Below, piece by piece: positions 1-7,592 of a DNA stretch of 48,554 nucleotides. The notes below the pieces were generated by a model. The model was not told the origin of the DNA and ran no database searches. It saw only the letters and a list, made by a program, of their open reading frames with translations. The position numbers and the translations under genes are program-made. Source of the stretch: JBCBWG01 sp036804185 (lineage in GTDB: Bacteria; Pseudomonadota; Alphaproteobacteria; Rhizobiales; Hyphomicrobiaceae); contig JBHJOC010000041.1 in NCBI GenBank assembly GCA_050330095.1, positions 1 to 48,554 on the forward strand, read 5' to 3'. Each line of letters opens with the position of its first letter. Within the stretch, counting starts at the first letter, position 1.

Positions 1-410
1 ATGCGCAGGAACTGGAACGGCATATTGGTAATCGCGCGCACGATTGGCTGGCGGCCGATGATGAGCCCGATCGGGACGCCGATCGCGGTTGCCCACGTCA
101 GGCCAAGGCCGATCCGCCAAAGGCTCGGCACGGTCATCGCGAGCACTTCACCACTCGCGAGCATCTTCGAAAGGCGGTCTAGGGTCGGGCCCGGCGCGAA
201 ATCGGCGAATGCTGCCGTGTTCGGATTGGAGGCCACGAGCATTGCGCCGATCCACCAGAACGCGAACAGACCCGCAAGGCCAACGAGACTGAACCCGATG
301 GACCTTGCTGATGCCCATGCGAACGCCCGGGCCCTATCACTGAGCGAGCGCGCGGGCTCGCTCAGTGGCCGCTGTGCGTCGAGGTCGGCTCCGACGACCT
401 GAAGGGTCAT
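1..410 (-). CDS. ABC transporter permease, SsuC/TauC-like (partial, C-terminus outside window)
   Basis: Inner-membrane permease of a nitrate/sulfonate/taurine-type ABC importer. The 136 visible residues start with a polar tail of about 30 residues, then a hydrophobic segment (IGFSLVGLAGLFAFWWIGAM), a loop, and a region reading LWRIGLGLTWATAIGVPIGL, typical of the start of the BPD_transp_1 domain in SsuC/TauC/NrtB proteins. The ATG lies in the stop codon of the preceding binding-protein gene (ATGA overlap), so the two are probably translationally coupled. The gene runs off the left edge, so the EAA loop and C-terminus cannot be checked. The substrate cannot be read from this fragment. Confidence 0.85.
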   Translation of the reverse strand, partial: MTLQVVGADLDAQRPLSEPARSLSDRARAFAWASARSIGFSLVGLAGLFAFWWIGAMLVASNPNTAAFADFAPGPTLDRLSKMLASGEVLAMTVPSLWRIGLGLTWATAIGVPIGLIIGRQPIVRAITNMPFQFLR

Positions 411-1687
411 AGCGCGAGGACCTCTTCGCGGTTGAACGGATCTGCAGCGTTGACACTTGGATCGTTGGTCCAGGTCGGGGTCTTTTCGAGCGCAGCGCGA
501 ACGAATGTCGTATCGACGAGATCCTTGGCAACGAAGTCGGGATCGAGCTTCGTGAGGAAGCTTGCATCGCCGCCAACGACCGTCTCACGCATCTGCTCGA
601 TCATGAGTTTGGTTGCACTTGGATAAGGCCAGGGCTGGAAATCGATCCGCCCGTTCTGCCATTCGCGGTGCTTGATCGCGCCGGTCTCGAAATAGGCCGG
701 CTCGTCGTAAGCAAGCATTGCCCGCGAGACGACGTCGGCCGGCACCGGCAGATAGCCAGCCCCATCGCGCGACAAGAGTTTTGCGACCTCGGCCTTGTTT
801 TCGGACGAATAGACGGCGCCGCGAACGACCGCATTCACGACCGCTTGGGTCCAGGCCTGCTTCTCTTTCGTCGCGGCCTCATGCATCGCGACGACGCAGC
901 AGGGATGATTCTTCCAGATGTCGCCCGTAAACCGGAGCATGCGGGCGCCAGCACGAAGTTCGCCCAGCGCGTTGAAGGGCTCTGCGACAATGTAGGCGTC
1001 GAGCTTCCCAGCGGCGAGCGCAGGCGGCATGTCGGGCGGCGGCATGATCTGCAAGTTGCACTCGTTCGCAGCGAGCGGTTCACCCTGGGCCTTGATGACC
1101 GGGACGACACCGGATTGCCTGAACGCGTACTGCAGCACGACGTTGTGCATCGAGTACCAGAAGGGCACCGCGACCTGCTTGCCGCCGAGATCGGCGAACG
1201 AGGTGATACCCGTATCCTTGCCGACGACGAGGCCGGACCCGTTCGTGTGCGCCCAGCTCACGACCTTGACGGGGAAGCCGTTGTTGTAGCGCATCCAGAC
1301 CGGGATCGGCATCAGGAAGTGGACGAGGTTGAGTTTGTTGGCCGCGAAGGCCTCGACGAGCGGCGCCCAGCCGCGAATGAGCGTCGGCGGCTCGGCATCA
1401 AGCCCCTCGTCCTTGAAGAAGCCCTTCGCGTGGGCAACGAGAAGCGCGGTTGCGTCCGTGATCGGGATGTAGCCGATGCGCACAACGTCGTCCGATTGAG
1501 CCGACGCTCCGGTCGAGAGGCCGGCAAGGGAAGCTGCGAGCGCACCGGCCGCGATCCGATCCAGGAAGCTGCGCCGCGTGAGTGACGGGCGAATATAGTC
1601 GCTTGCATAAAGGTCGCCGTAGAGCGCGTCGCGCTCTGATCCTGCGTCGAGACCGGCGAACGGGCGCGGCCCAGTGTCCTTTGTCAT
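407..1687 (-). CDS. ABC transporter substrate-binding protein, NMT1/NrtA/SsuA-like, Tat signal
   Basis: Periplasmic binding protein, 426 aa. The N-terminus has about 35 polar residues, then a twin-arginine motif (TRRSFLDR) and a hydrophobic stretch ending near STGASAQSDD, which fits Tat export. The mature part begins VRIGYIPITDATALLVAHAKG, the usual opening of NMT1/THI5-like or NrtA/SsuA-type receptors. AAGGAC sits just before the ATG. It forms an operon with the permease (ATGA overlap) and follows the ATPase gene after a 236-bp gap holding a dispersed repeat. Likely ligands are nitrate, a sulfonate or a small organic compound. The sequence does not decide between them. Confidence 0.88.
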   Translation of the reverse strand: MTKDTGPRPFAGLDAGSERDALYGDLYASDYIRPSLTRRSFLDRIAAGALAASLAGLSTGASAQSDDVVRIGYIPITDATALLVAHAKGFFKDEGLDAEPPTLIRGWAPLVEAFAANKLNLVHFLMPIPVWMRYNNGFPVKVVSWAHTNGSGLVVGKDTGITSFADLGGKQVAVPFWYSMHNVVLQYAFRQSGVVPVIKAQGEPLAANECNLQIMPPPDMPPALAAGKLDAYIVAEPFNALGELRAGARMLRFTGDIWKNHPCCVVAMHEAATKEKQAWTQAVVNAVVRGAVYSSENKAEVAKLLSRDGAGYLPVPADVVSRAMLAYDEPAYFETGAIKHREWQNGRIDFQPWPYPSATKLMIEQMRETVVGGDASFLTKLDPDFVAKDLVDTTFVRAALEKTPTWTNDPSVNAADPFNREEVLAL

Positions 1688-1712
1688 CGCGTTTTGTCCT
1701 TGTGGTTGAGCG

Positions 1713-1787
1713 GCCGCTAGGACCCGCTTTCCGTAGTCCGACTGTCAGTCTTGTCAGGCGTCGAAACGAGCTCCGGCACCCAAAGGG
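1713..1787 (-). repeat. Dispersed intergenic element, copy A
   Basis: First of three related elements; the others are at 6347-6400 and 13896-13949. The 54-bp core (1713-1766, read on the minus strand) matches copy B at 40/54 positions and copy C at 39/54. Similarity to copy C extends upstream to a shared CCCTTTG at 1781-1787. Read in one frame the core gives FRRLTRLTVGLRKAGPSG. It lies between the ABC ATPase and binding-protein genes, ending 25 bp before the binding-protein ATG. Function unknown; see findings. Confidence 0.7.
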
Positions 1788-1923
1788 CTCTATCAACCGA
1801 TTGAATTCACTTCCGCTTCTCAATCCGAAGCCGCTGGAAGGCGGATGTTGCGGCTGGCGCAGGGACTTCTCATTGGCGGTGGTGGAGTGCTCAGCCGATA
1901 GACATCAACGGCAGCGTCGCCCT

Positions 1924-2823
1924 TCAGCCGGCGGCTAGGCACGCTATCGGCGGTTTCGGATCGGCGTCTCGCTCCTGGTGCTTTGGGGCGGCCTGAGCTT
2001 GAGACCTGGGCCGTGCCGCTGCGGGTGTGCCAACCGGGGCCGTCTCCGCGCTGGTACGCGCCGCGAGGCTGCTTCCGGCGGCCGCCTCGTAGGCAGCAAC
2101 GAGGCGCGCCCGTGCTGCCTGAAAGGCTTCGCCACCCGCATGTGCCGCTGGATCAATGTCGATCACGTCCCGGACGCGCCCGGGACCCGACGTCATGACA
2201 AAGGCGCGATCGGCCATGAGCGCTGCTTCGTTGACGTCGTGTGTCACGAGAACGAGTGTCACCCCGAGTTCCCGGGCAATGGCGCGGACGTCGCGCTGCA
2301 GGCTTTGACGCGTGAACGCGTCGAGCGCCGAAAATGGCTCGTCGAGCAGCAGCGCGTCGGGCTTCAGGGCGAGCGAACGCGCGAGCGCTACGCGCTGCTG
2401 CTGCCCGCCGGAGAGATCTTGCGCGTTGCGATCCGCAAACGCCGAAAGCTCCACGAGTTCGAGCAGTTCGGCGACACGATCGGACGCCTCAGCCATGCGC
2501 CCGTTGAACCGCAGCCCCAGCGCGACATTCTCGGCAACCGTCAGCCATGGCAGCAGAGACGGCTGCTGGAACATCACGACCCAGCGCGGCGATGGCCCGA
2601 CAACCCGCGTTCCATCGATATGAACCGAGCCGACGGCCGGCTTGATGAGGCCCGCCATCGCGTGGAGCAACGTCGATTTCCCGCAGCCGGATCTGCCGAT
2701 CAGAGCTACGGACTGCCCGGCCTCTATGGTCATTGAGATGGCTTCGAGTGCGGGCGCCTTCGCATTGCGGTAGGTGTGGGTCAGGCCCTCGATCTTGATG
2801 TGTGCCCCGCGAAAATTCGGCAT
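1924..2823 (-). CDS. ABC transporter ATP-binding protein, SsuB/TauB/NrtD-like
   Basis: Cytoplasmic ATPase of the importer, about 299 aa. Seen: Walker A (GRSGCGKST), Q-loop (MFQQPSLLPWLTV), signature LSGGQQQR, Walker B (ALLLDEPFSALD) and the H-loop (LVTHDVNEA). The SsuB/TauB/NrtD group typically shows this LPWLTVxENV wording. A C-terminal extension of about 60 residues rich in Ala, Pro and Gln is longer than usual. I chose the ATG at 2823 because AGGAG precedes it at good spacing. The open frame extends upstream to 2952 without a better start. It is the first full gene of the leftward importer operon, divergent from the TetR gene. Confidence 0.88.
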   Translation of the reverse strand: MPNFRGAHIKIEGLTHTYRNAKAPALEAISMTIEAGQSVALIGRSGCGKSTLLHAMAGLIKPAVGSVHIDGTRVVGPSPRWVVMFQQPSLLPWLTVAENVALGLRFNGRMAEASDRVAELLELVELSAFADRNAQDLSGGQQQRVALARSLALKPDALLLDEPFSALDAFTRQSLQRDVRAIARELGVTLVLVTHDVNEAALMADRAFVMTSGPGRVRDVIDIDPAAHAGGEAFQAARARLVAAYEAAAGSSLAARTSAETAPVGTPAAARPRSQAQAAPKHQERDADPKPPIACLAAG

Positions 2824-2827
2824 GGCG

Positions 2828-3043
2828 TCACACTCCTCGAGCTGGACCGACGACGCGGTAGAAAACAGTTGGCGGGCGGCATGGCGTGCGGTTCGCTGCA
2901 TTGACAACATGGCCCTGTTTGCTGCCGCCACGCGAGACGACACGCTCAACACGACGGAATGTTTCGGAAATTTGTTCCAAAATACGGAGGCTTTTCCCAG
3001 CCTGAAAGAAACACCATCTCAAAATTACAGACATGATGGGCAT
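2828..3043 (-). CDS. Possible 71-aa upstream ORF coupled to the ABC ATPase gene
   Basis: An ATG at 3043 is preceded by a strong AGGAG ribosome site 7 bases away. The frame runs 71 codons and stops 4 bp before the ATPase ATG, so its stop overlaps that gene's ribosome-binding region. The first half contains a plausible amphipathic helix (KSLRILEQISETFRRVERVV); the second half is unremarkable. I do not recognise a family. The arrangement could be a short leader gene coupling translation to the ATPase, or chance. Another open frame overlaps it fully, so codon evidence is weak. Confidence 0.35.
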   Translation of the reverse strand: MPIMSVILRWCFFQAGKSLRILEQISETFRRVERVVSRGGSKQGHVVNAANRTPCRPPTVFYRVVGPARGV

Positions 3044-3470
3044 GCGTTTCTCCTGAAATGCCCTAGCTCATAGTGTGCGTCGCCCTGCCAAGGCGACCGA
3101 CCCTACGATTGCGCGACCCGTCAGGCACCGCCGGGATCCACCCCGCTCACGTCCGCCTGACTTTGCGGACAGACCGTTCTGACTACTTAATGGGGTTAGC
3201 ACGATCCATGCCAACCCACGCAATTGATCTAAATAATTGATTTCAATTAGTTTTTATCAGATCGAAAGTGCTGGAGCGCAGGTCCGAGTGCTACTGCGGC
3301 GGGCAATTGCTGCCCGATTGGGCAGCATTCGCCGCGCTGCCCGGCTATGCGTCACGCCACCGGATCGTGTAGGGTTCGACAAACGACGCCGTAGTCCCCG
3401 TCATGTCTGGCAAGCCCACACATGGCTGACGCGCGTTCGCGACCTCACGACACCGGATGCAAAGCTGCGC
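3044..3470. other. Divergent control region between the ABC importer and tetR
   Basis: About 430 bp without a convincing gene. Most is GC-rich and featureless, but 3215-3265 is strikingly AT-rich and holds the inverted repeat listed separately. Promoters for both directions are expected here. I could not fix a -35/-10 pair with confidence. Confidence 0.5.
3235..3248. promoter_or_regulatory. Candidate operator: AATTGA-TT-TCAATT inverted repeat
   Basis: A perfect 6-bp inverted repeat with a 2-bp centre in an AT-rich island. A further direct AATTGAT copy lies at 3222-3228. It sits between the divergent ABC operon and the TetR-family gene, where such regulators commonly bind. Assignment to this TetR protein is inference. 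Confidence 0.4.
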
Positions 3471-4106
3471 ATGCCTCGACCGCCCTCATCACGCGCCTTG
3501 GATGCGCCAGGCACTGCTACGCTTGAAGCCTCTACCTCGGCAACCGACGTCACCCCGAGCGCGCGCGAGCGCATCCTCAGAGCTGCCACAGATCTGTTCT
3601 GCCGCTATGGGATCAACGCGACCGGCATCGACGCTATCATCGAGCGATCGGGGACAGCGAAGGCGACGCTGTACAAGGCCTTCGGATCGAAAGACGCCCT
3701 CATCGAGGCTGTGCTCGCCACGGAGGGGGAAACGTGGCGGCAGTGGTTCATTGGCGAAATCGAGGCCTTGCCGGGCGGCCCACGCGAGAAGCTGATCGGC
3801 TGCTTTGACGTCTTGCGCGCCTGGTTCGCAGATGAGCAATATTTCGGGTGCCCGTTCATCAACGCCGTCGGCGAGTTCGACAAGTCCAATCCGCGCTTCA
3901 AGGCCATCGCTCTTGGCCATAAGGCAGTCGTCATGGCCTATATTGGCGACCTGACACGCGCCACTGGTGCCGTGGCGCCCGATCAGCTGGCACACCAAAT
4001 CGGGTTGCTGATCGACGGGGCGATCGTTGCAGCGATGATCACGGGCGATCCCCGCATGGCCGATTATGCCCAGGCCGCTGCCAGAGACCTCCTGGCTGAC
4101 CGCTGA
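3471..4106 (+). CDS. TetR/AcrR family transcriptional regulator
   Basis: Dimeric DNA-binding repressor, 211 aa from the ATG at 3471. After about 25 Ser/Thr/Ala-rich residues comes the TetR helix-turn-helix: ARERILRAATDLFCRYGINA, then GIDAIIERSGTAKATLYKAF, then GSKDALIEAVL. The C-terminal ligand domain contains CPFINAVGEF, common in the YcdC/AefR-like branch where a Cys-Pro-Phe motif recurs. The frame is open upstream to 3237, but those residues look non-coding. It is divergent from the ABC importer, so regulation of that operon, itself, or both is plausible but unproven. Confidence 0.88.
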   Translation: MPRPPSSRALDAPGTATLEASTSATDVTPSARERILRAATDLFCRYGINATGIDAIIERSGTAKATLYKAFGSKDALIEAVLATEGETWRQWFIGEIEALPGGPREKLIGCFDVLRAWFADEQYFGCPFINAVGEFDKSNPRFKAIALGHKAVVMAYIGDLTRATGAVAPDQLAHQIGLLIDGAIVAAMITGDPRMADYAQAAARDLLADR

Positions 4107-4148
4107 CCTGCAAACTGCTGAATTGGATTGGAGCGCCGATCAACCCTC

Positions 4149-4658
4149 ATGGCCAAGAAGAAGTCCGCCACACCAAAGACAGATGACGCCTTGTCACCGC
4201 CGGTCGAGCCTGCCCGGAACTTCTGGCTCCTGAAGTCGGAACCAGACGTCTTCTCGTGGGACGATCTCAAAGCGCGTGGCGCCGCTGGCGAGCCTTGGGA
4301 CGGTGTGCGGAATTATCAGGCGCGCAACAATATGCGCGCGATGAAGCTTGGTGATCTCGGCTTCTTCTACCACTCGAACATCGGGCTCGAGATCGTCGGC
4401 GTCTGCAAGGTTGTCGCGCTCGCCCATCCTGACACCACGACGGACGACCCTCGTTGGGAGTGCGTCGATGTCGCAGCGGTGTGCGACATGCCGACCCCCG
4501 TCAAGCTGTCCGAGGTCAAAGCCAACCCGAAGCTCGCCGACATGAGCCTGGTGACGTCGATGCGTCTCTCCGTGCAACCCGTCAGACCGGAGGAATGGGC
4601 GTTGGTGTGCCGCATGGGCGGGCTTGATCCGAAACGGCTGACACACCGGAAGGACTGA
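4149..4658 (+). CDS. EVE domain-containing protein (THYN1-like)
   Basis: EVE domains are PUA-like folds that bind modified bases in DNA or RNA. The protein is 169 aa: about 25 charged residues, then the family opening NFWLLKSEPDVFSWDDLKA, followed by WDGVRNYQARNNMRAMKLGD, FFYHSNIG, IVGVCKVVA and the C-terminal MRLSVQPVRPEEW. These are the conserved blocks of the bacterial and eukaryotic THYN1 group, at normal length. I chose the ATG at 4149; a TTG at 4128 is in frame but weaker. It lies 42 bp after tetR and 73 bp before selO on the same strand. The physiological role of most bacterial EVE proteins is not established. Confidence 0.9.
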   Translation: MAKKKSATPKTDDALSPPVEPARNFWLLKSEPDVFSWDDLKARGAAGEPWDGVRNYQARNNMRAMKLGDLGFFYHSNIGLEIVGVCKVVALAHPDTTTDDPRWECVDVAAVCDMPTPVKLSEVKANPKLADMSLVTSMRLSVQPVRPEEWALVCRMGGLDPKRLTHRKD

Positions 4659-4731
4659 CGCCGCCTGCCGCGCCTTGCAGGCAGACTGATCGGAGCCCTT
4701 ATCCGCGACGCGCCTGCAACAGGAGGTCCAC

Positions 4732-6192
4732 GTGCCCGCCAATTCGCGTTATCGACCGGACCCCTGTCACCAGACCCTCGGTCCACTGTTTTATGACCCG
4801 GTCCAGGCTGCCACTTTCCCCGACCATATCCTGAGATACAGGAACGAACGAGCTGGGGCGCGCGTCGGTCTCGATACCCTGACAGACGCGGAATGGCTCA
4901 ACCATTTCGGACACTTCGAGCCACTCCCCGACAACCTGACGCAGCCGCTCGCGCTTCGCTACCACGGCCACCAGTTCCGCAGCTACAACCCCGATCTCGG
5001 GGACGGGCGCGGCTTTCTGTTTGCCCAGCTTCGTGATTTTGAGAGCGGGAGGTTGCTTGACCTTGCGACCAAGGGCTCGGGCCAGACGCCATACTCACGG
5101 TTCGGCGACGGCCGCCTGACGCTCAAGGGCGGCGTGCGCGAGGTCCTTGCAACCGAGTATCTCGAGGCCCTCGGCGTTGAGACATCGAAGTCCTTCAGCC
5201 TCATCGAAACCGGTGAAAAGCTCGTTCGCAACGACGAACCTTCTCCAACACGATCAGCCGTTCTCGTGCGCCTCGGCCACAGCCATGTGCGCTTTGGAAC
5301 CTTCCAGCGGCTGGCCTACCATGGTGAGCGCGACGCAATCGCGCGGCTCGTCGATTATGCAATCGAGATGTATTGGCCAGAGGCACGGGGCGCGCCGGAC
5401 CCTCGGGCGGCGCTCTTCGCATGCGCCTGCGAGGCGTGCGGGCAACTGGCGGGAGAATGGTATGCAGCCGGCTTCGTCCATGGTGTTCTCAACACCGACA
5501 ACACGCTGATTACGGGTGAGAGTTTCGATTATGGTCCATGGCGTTGGCTGCCCGAACTCGACGTCGGGTTTACGGCTGCTTACTTCGACCAAACGGGCCT
5601 CTACGCCTTCGGCCGCCAGCCAACGGCCCTGCATTGGAATCTCCAGCGTCTCGCCGAGTGTCTCGTCGGGCTGACGAGCCGTGAAGCGCTCGTTGCGGAA
5701 CTTGAGCGTTTCGCCAAGGCATTCGAAACCCGGCTCGCCGAAGTCACGATCGCGCGGCTCGGACTTGCCGTCACTGACACGGCACGAGCGACGGAACGGG
5801 TCGTCAAACCGTTCTACCAGGCTCTACACGACACGAAGGTGCCCTTCGAGCAGGCCATTTTCGATTGGTTCGGAGGTGGCGTTCGAGAGCGTCTCGAGGC
5901 GAGCCCCTCAGCCGAGGCCTATCGGGGCGAACCCTGGTCGACGGTTGCGAGCGCACTCTCTGAACTGACGCCGCACCATCTGGCAGCCAAGCGGCTGACC
6001 GATCCGTACTTCAGACAGACGCGGCCTGAGACAATGCTCTATGACGAGGTCGAAGCAATTTGGCAGCCGATCGCGGCGCGCGATGACTGGTCGATCTTTG
6101 CACAGAAGATCGCATCGCTGCATCGGGTCGGCGCAGCCTATGCCGATCTCGTTCCACCACGCCAAAGACCGGTCATCACAGGCGGATCATGA
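4732..6192 (+). CDS. selO: Protein adenylyltransferase SelO (YdiU/UPF0061)
   Basis: SelO is a pseudokinase-fold enzyme that transfers AMP from ATP to Ser, Thr or Tyr of target proteins; in E. coli it is linked to redox homeostasis. The 486-aa protein shows the family blocks YHGHQF, LGDGRGFLFAQL, KGSGQTPYSRFGDGRLTLKG, the catalytic-loop NTDN and the metal-binding DYGPW. Length matches the usual 470-490. Translation starts at a GTG preceded by AGGAGG. Its stop overlaps the start of the next small gene (ATGA), an unusual pairing. The C-terminal Sec/Cys motif of eukaryotic SelO is absent, as in many bacterial members. Confidence 0.95.
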   Translation: MPANSRYRPDPCHQTLGPLFYDPVQAATFPDHILRYRNERAGARVGLDTLTDAEWLNHFGHFEPLPDNLTQPLALRYHGHQFRSYNPDLGDGRGFLFAQLRDFESGRLLDLATKGSGQTPYSRFGDGRLTLKGGVREVLATEYLEALGVETSKSFSLIETGEKLVRNDEPSPTRSAVLVRLGHSHVRFGTFQRLAYHGERDAIARLVDYAIEMYWPEARGAPDPRAALFACACEACGQLAGEWYAAGFVHGVLNTDNTLITGESFDYGPWRWLPELDVGFTAAYFDQTGLYAFGRQPTALHWNLQRLAECLVGLTSREALVAELERFAKAFETRLAEVTIARLGLAVTDTARATERVVKPFYQALHDTKVPFEQAIFDWFGGGVRERLEASPSAEAYRGEPWSTVASALSELTPHHLAAKRLTDPYFRQTRPETMLYDEVEAIWQPIAARDDWSIFAQKIASLHRVGAAYADLVPPRQRPVITGGS

Positions 6193-6332
6193 GCGACCAC
6201 ACACCCAACGACGCGTCCAGCAAACCACGGGCTGAACGGGCTGCTGCTAAGATCCTGGCACTGGCGGCGCTGCTGTTTGCAATCCCGCTGTTCCTGATCG
6301 TGCTTTTTGTTCTCGTTGTCGTGCTGCTCTGA
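6189..6332 (+). CDS. Small single-pass membrane protein coupled to selO
   Basis: A 47-aa ORF whose ATG overlaps the selO stop. It has a polar N-terminus (MSDHTPNDASSKPRAERAAA) and then one strongly hydrophobic C-terminal helix (LALAALLFAIPLFLIVLFVL, continuing with VVVLL), typical of a tail-anchored or single-span membrane peptide. The composition switch is far too clean to be chance, and the ATGA coupling supports expression with selO. I know no named family. It could modulate or localise SelO, but this is inferred only from the overlap. Confidence 0.7.
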   Translation: MSDHTPNDASSKPRAERAAAKILALAALLFAIPLFLIVLFVLVVVLL

Positions 6333-6346
6333 GGACTGCCCTTCAG

Positions 6347-6400
6347 GCCACTCGTGCCCGCTTTGCGGAGTTCGTCTGTCACCCTCGTCAGGCGCCGAGC
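6347..6400 (-). repeat. Dispersed intergenic element, copy B
   Basis: Second copy of the 54-bp element. It reads ARRLTRVTDELRKAGTSG on the minus strand and matches copy A at 40/54 and copy C at 41/54 positions. It lies between the convergent selO-linked small gene (ends 6332) and the cyclase gene (ends 6477). Here the frame has a GTG (6380-6382) at the Val of VTDEL and stays open on the minus strand across the small membrane gene. Confidence 0.7.
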
Positions 6401-6476
6401 CGAACGACGGAAACCAACGGCTGCGAGTGACCGGCGGCTTGGTGCCGCCGATCGCCTGCTCGGTCCAGCCGCCGTG

Positions 6477-7424
6477 TCAGTAAACGGCCAGCGCGTTGCC
6501 AGGGGCGCCCGTTGCCCCCTTAACGGCGAGCGGATTGAAGATGTAAGCGAATTCGTAGGCCTTGTCGGCGGCGAGCTGTTCGGTCGCGACGTTCTCGTGA
6601 ATGAATATGCCGTTCCGCGTCAGGAAAATCTGATGAACCGGGAAGGCGAGGTTCGGATTGGGGTTCGGGACCACCTCGACGGGCCACGTGTCTGCCCCGA
6701 CAACAGCCACACCCTTCTGGGCGAGCCATTGGCCAGCACCAACCCCAATGCCCGGACAACCTGAGTTGTACGTCGCGTTATCTGTCATCCAGTGCCGCGA
6801 CCAGCCGGTGTGGAAGAGCACGACGTGCCCCTCGCCAATTGCATCTGCACTGAGGCCCTGCTTTGCGAGCGCGCCCTCGATGTCGGCAACAGTGATCTCC
6901 TCACCGCGCTCCAACGGACGCCCCTTGAAATCGACCATGTCGATCAGAATACCCTTCGTGAAAAACGGCTTCACGTGTTCGATGCCGAGCTTCTTCATGC
7001 CCGTCGGACCAAGGGCATCACTGATAGGGATCCCGTTGTAGTACTTGTCGCCGATCCCGATGTGCCCGAGACCGTCGAACTGCGTGCCCACCTGTCCAAT
7101 CTCCGTCGACAGGAAATCATCCATCCAGGTCACCTGGTTCTCGCCGAGCGGACCGCCAGACAACCCGCTGGTGCCGCGGACGGCGAAGGTGCGGTGGCCG
7201 AACAACGGCATGCCGCTCTCGTAAACTCTGGCAAGCGAAACGACCTTGCCGGTCTTCATGAAGGTCATGGCCTCCTTCACGCGGTCCGGCGTCATGAGGT
7301 TGGATTTACCGGCTTGGTCGTCCGGGCCGAATTTCGATGGATACCAGCTGTCGTCGGCCTGGGCCGCGGCGCTCAATCCGATCACCGTCGCTGCAAGCCC
7401 GGCAATCAAGGTCCGATGCGACAT
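6477..7424 (-). CDS. Exported cyclase-family protein (PF04199, kynurenine formamidase-like)
   Basis: 315 aa with a Sec signal peptide (TLIAGLAATVIGLSAAAQAD), so probably periplasmic. The core contains VGTQFDGLGHIGIGDKYYNG, the counterpart of the HxGTHxDxPxH metal site of cyclase/kynurenine formamidase proteins, with Gln replacing the histidines around GT. GTQxD is recurrent in a longer subfamily of this fold. Other blocks are ILIDMVDFKGRPLERGEEIT, VVLFHTGWSRHW, WLAQKGVAVVGADTWPVE and HQIFLTRNGIFIHENV. A good GGAAAGGA site precedes the ATG at 7424. These proteins are hydrolases or lyases of varied substrates; the substrate here is unknown. Confidence 0.85.
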   Translation of the reverse strand: MSHRTLIAGLAATVIGLSAAAQADDSWYPSKFGPDDQAGKSNLMTPDRVKEAMTFMKTGKVVSLARVYESGMPLFGHRTFAVRGTSGLSGGPLGENQVTWMDDFLSTEIGQVGTQFDGLGHIGIGDKYYNGIPISDALGPTGMKKLGIEHVKPFFTKGILIDMVDFKGRPLERGEEITVADIEGALAKQGLSADAIGEGHVVLFHTGWSRHWMTDNATYNSGCPGIGVGAGQWLAQKGVAVVGADTWPVEVVPNPNPNLAFPVHQIFLTRNGIFIHENVATEQLAADKAYEFAYIFNPLAVKGATGAPGNALAVY

Positions 7425-7592
7425 GGCGCGTCCTTTCCCCTTGGTGTTGACCCCGGACCTCGTTCGACGGGCACCGGGTCCGCCAAGATTGCGCCCGCCT
7501 GGGCTTGCGATCAAGAGCCAGCGGGGACTGTCGGCGCTGGGAGAGATACAAGCGGGCCCGAGAGCGCTTCAACGTGGCTCGGGATCGCGTCC

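Noticed and set aside
668..1585. Long plus-strand open frame of about 300 codons opposite the binding-protein gene
   Set aside because: It is the antisense shadow of a clear NMT1-like gene; high GC keeps opposite frames open. The composition is Arg/Asp/His-rich without domains.
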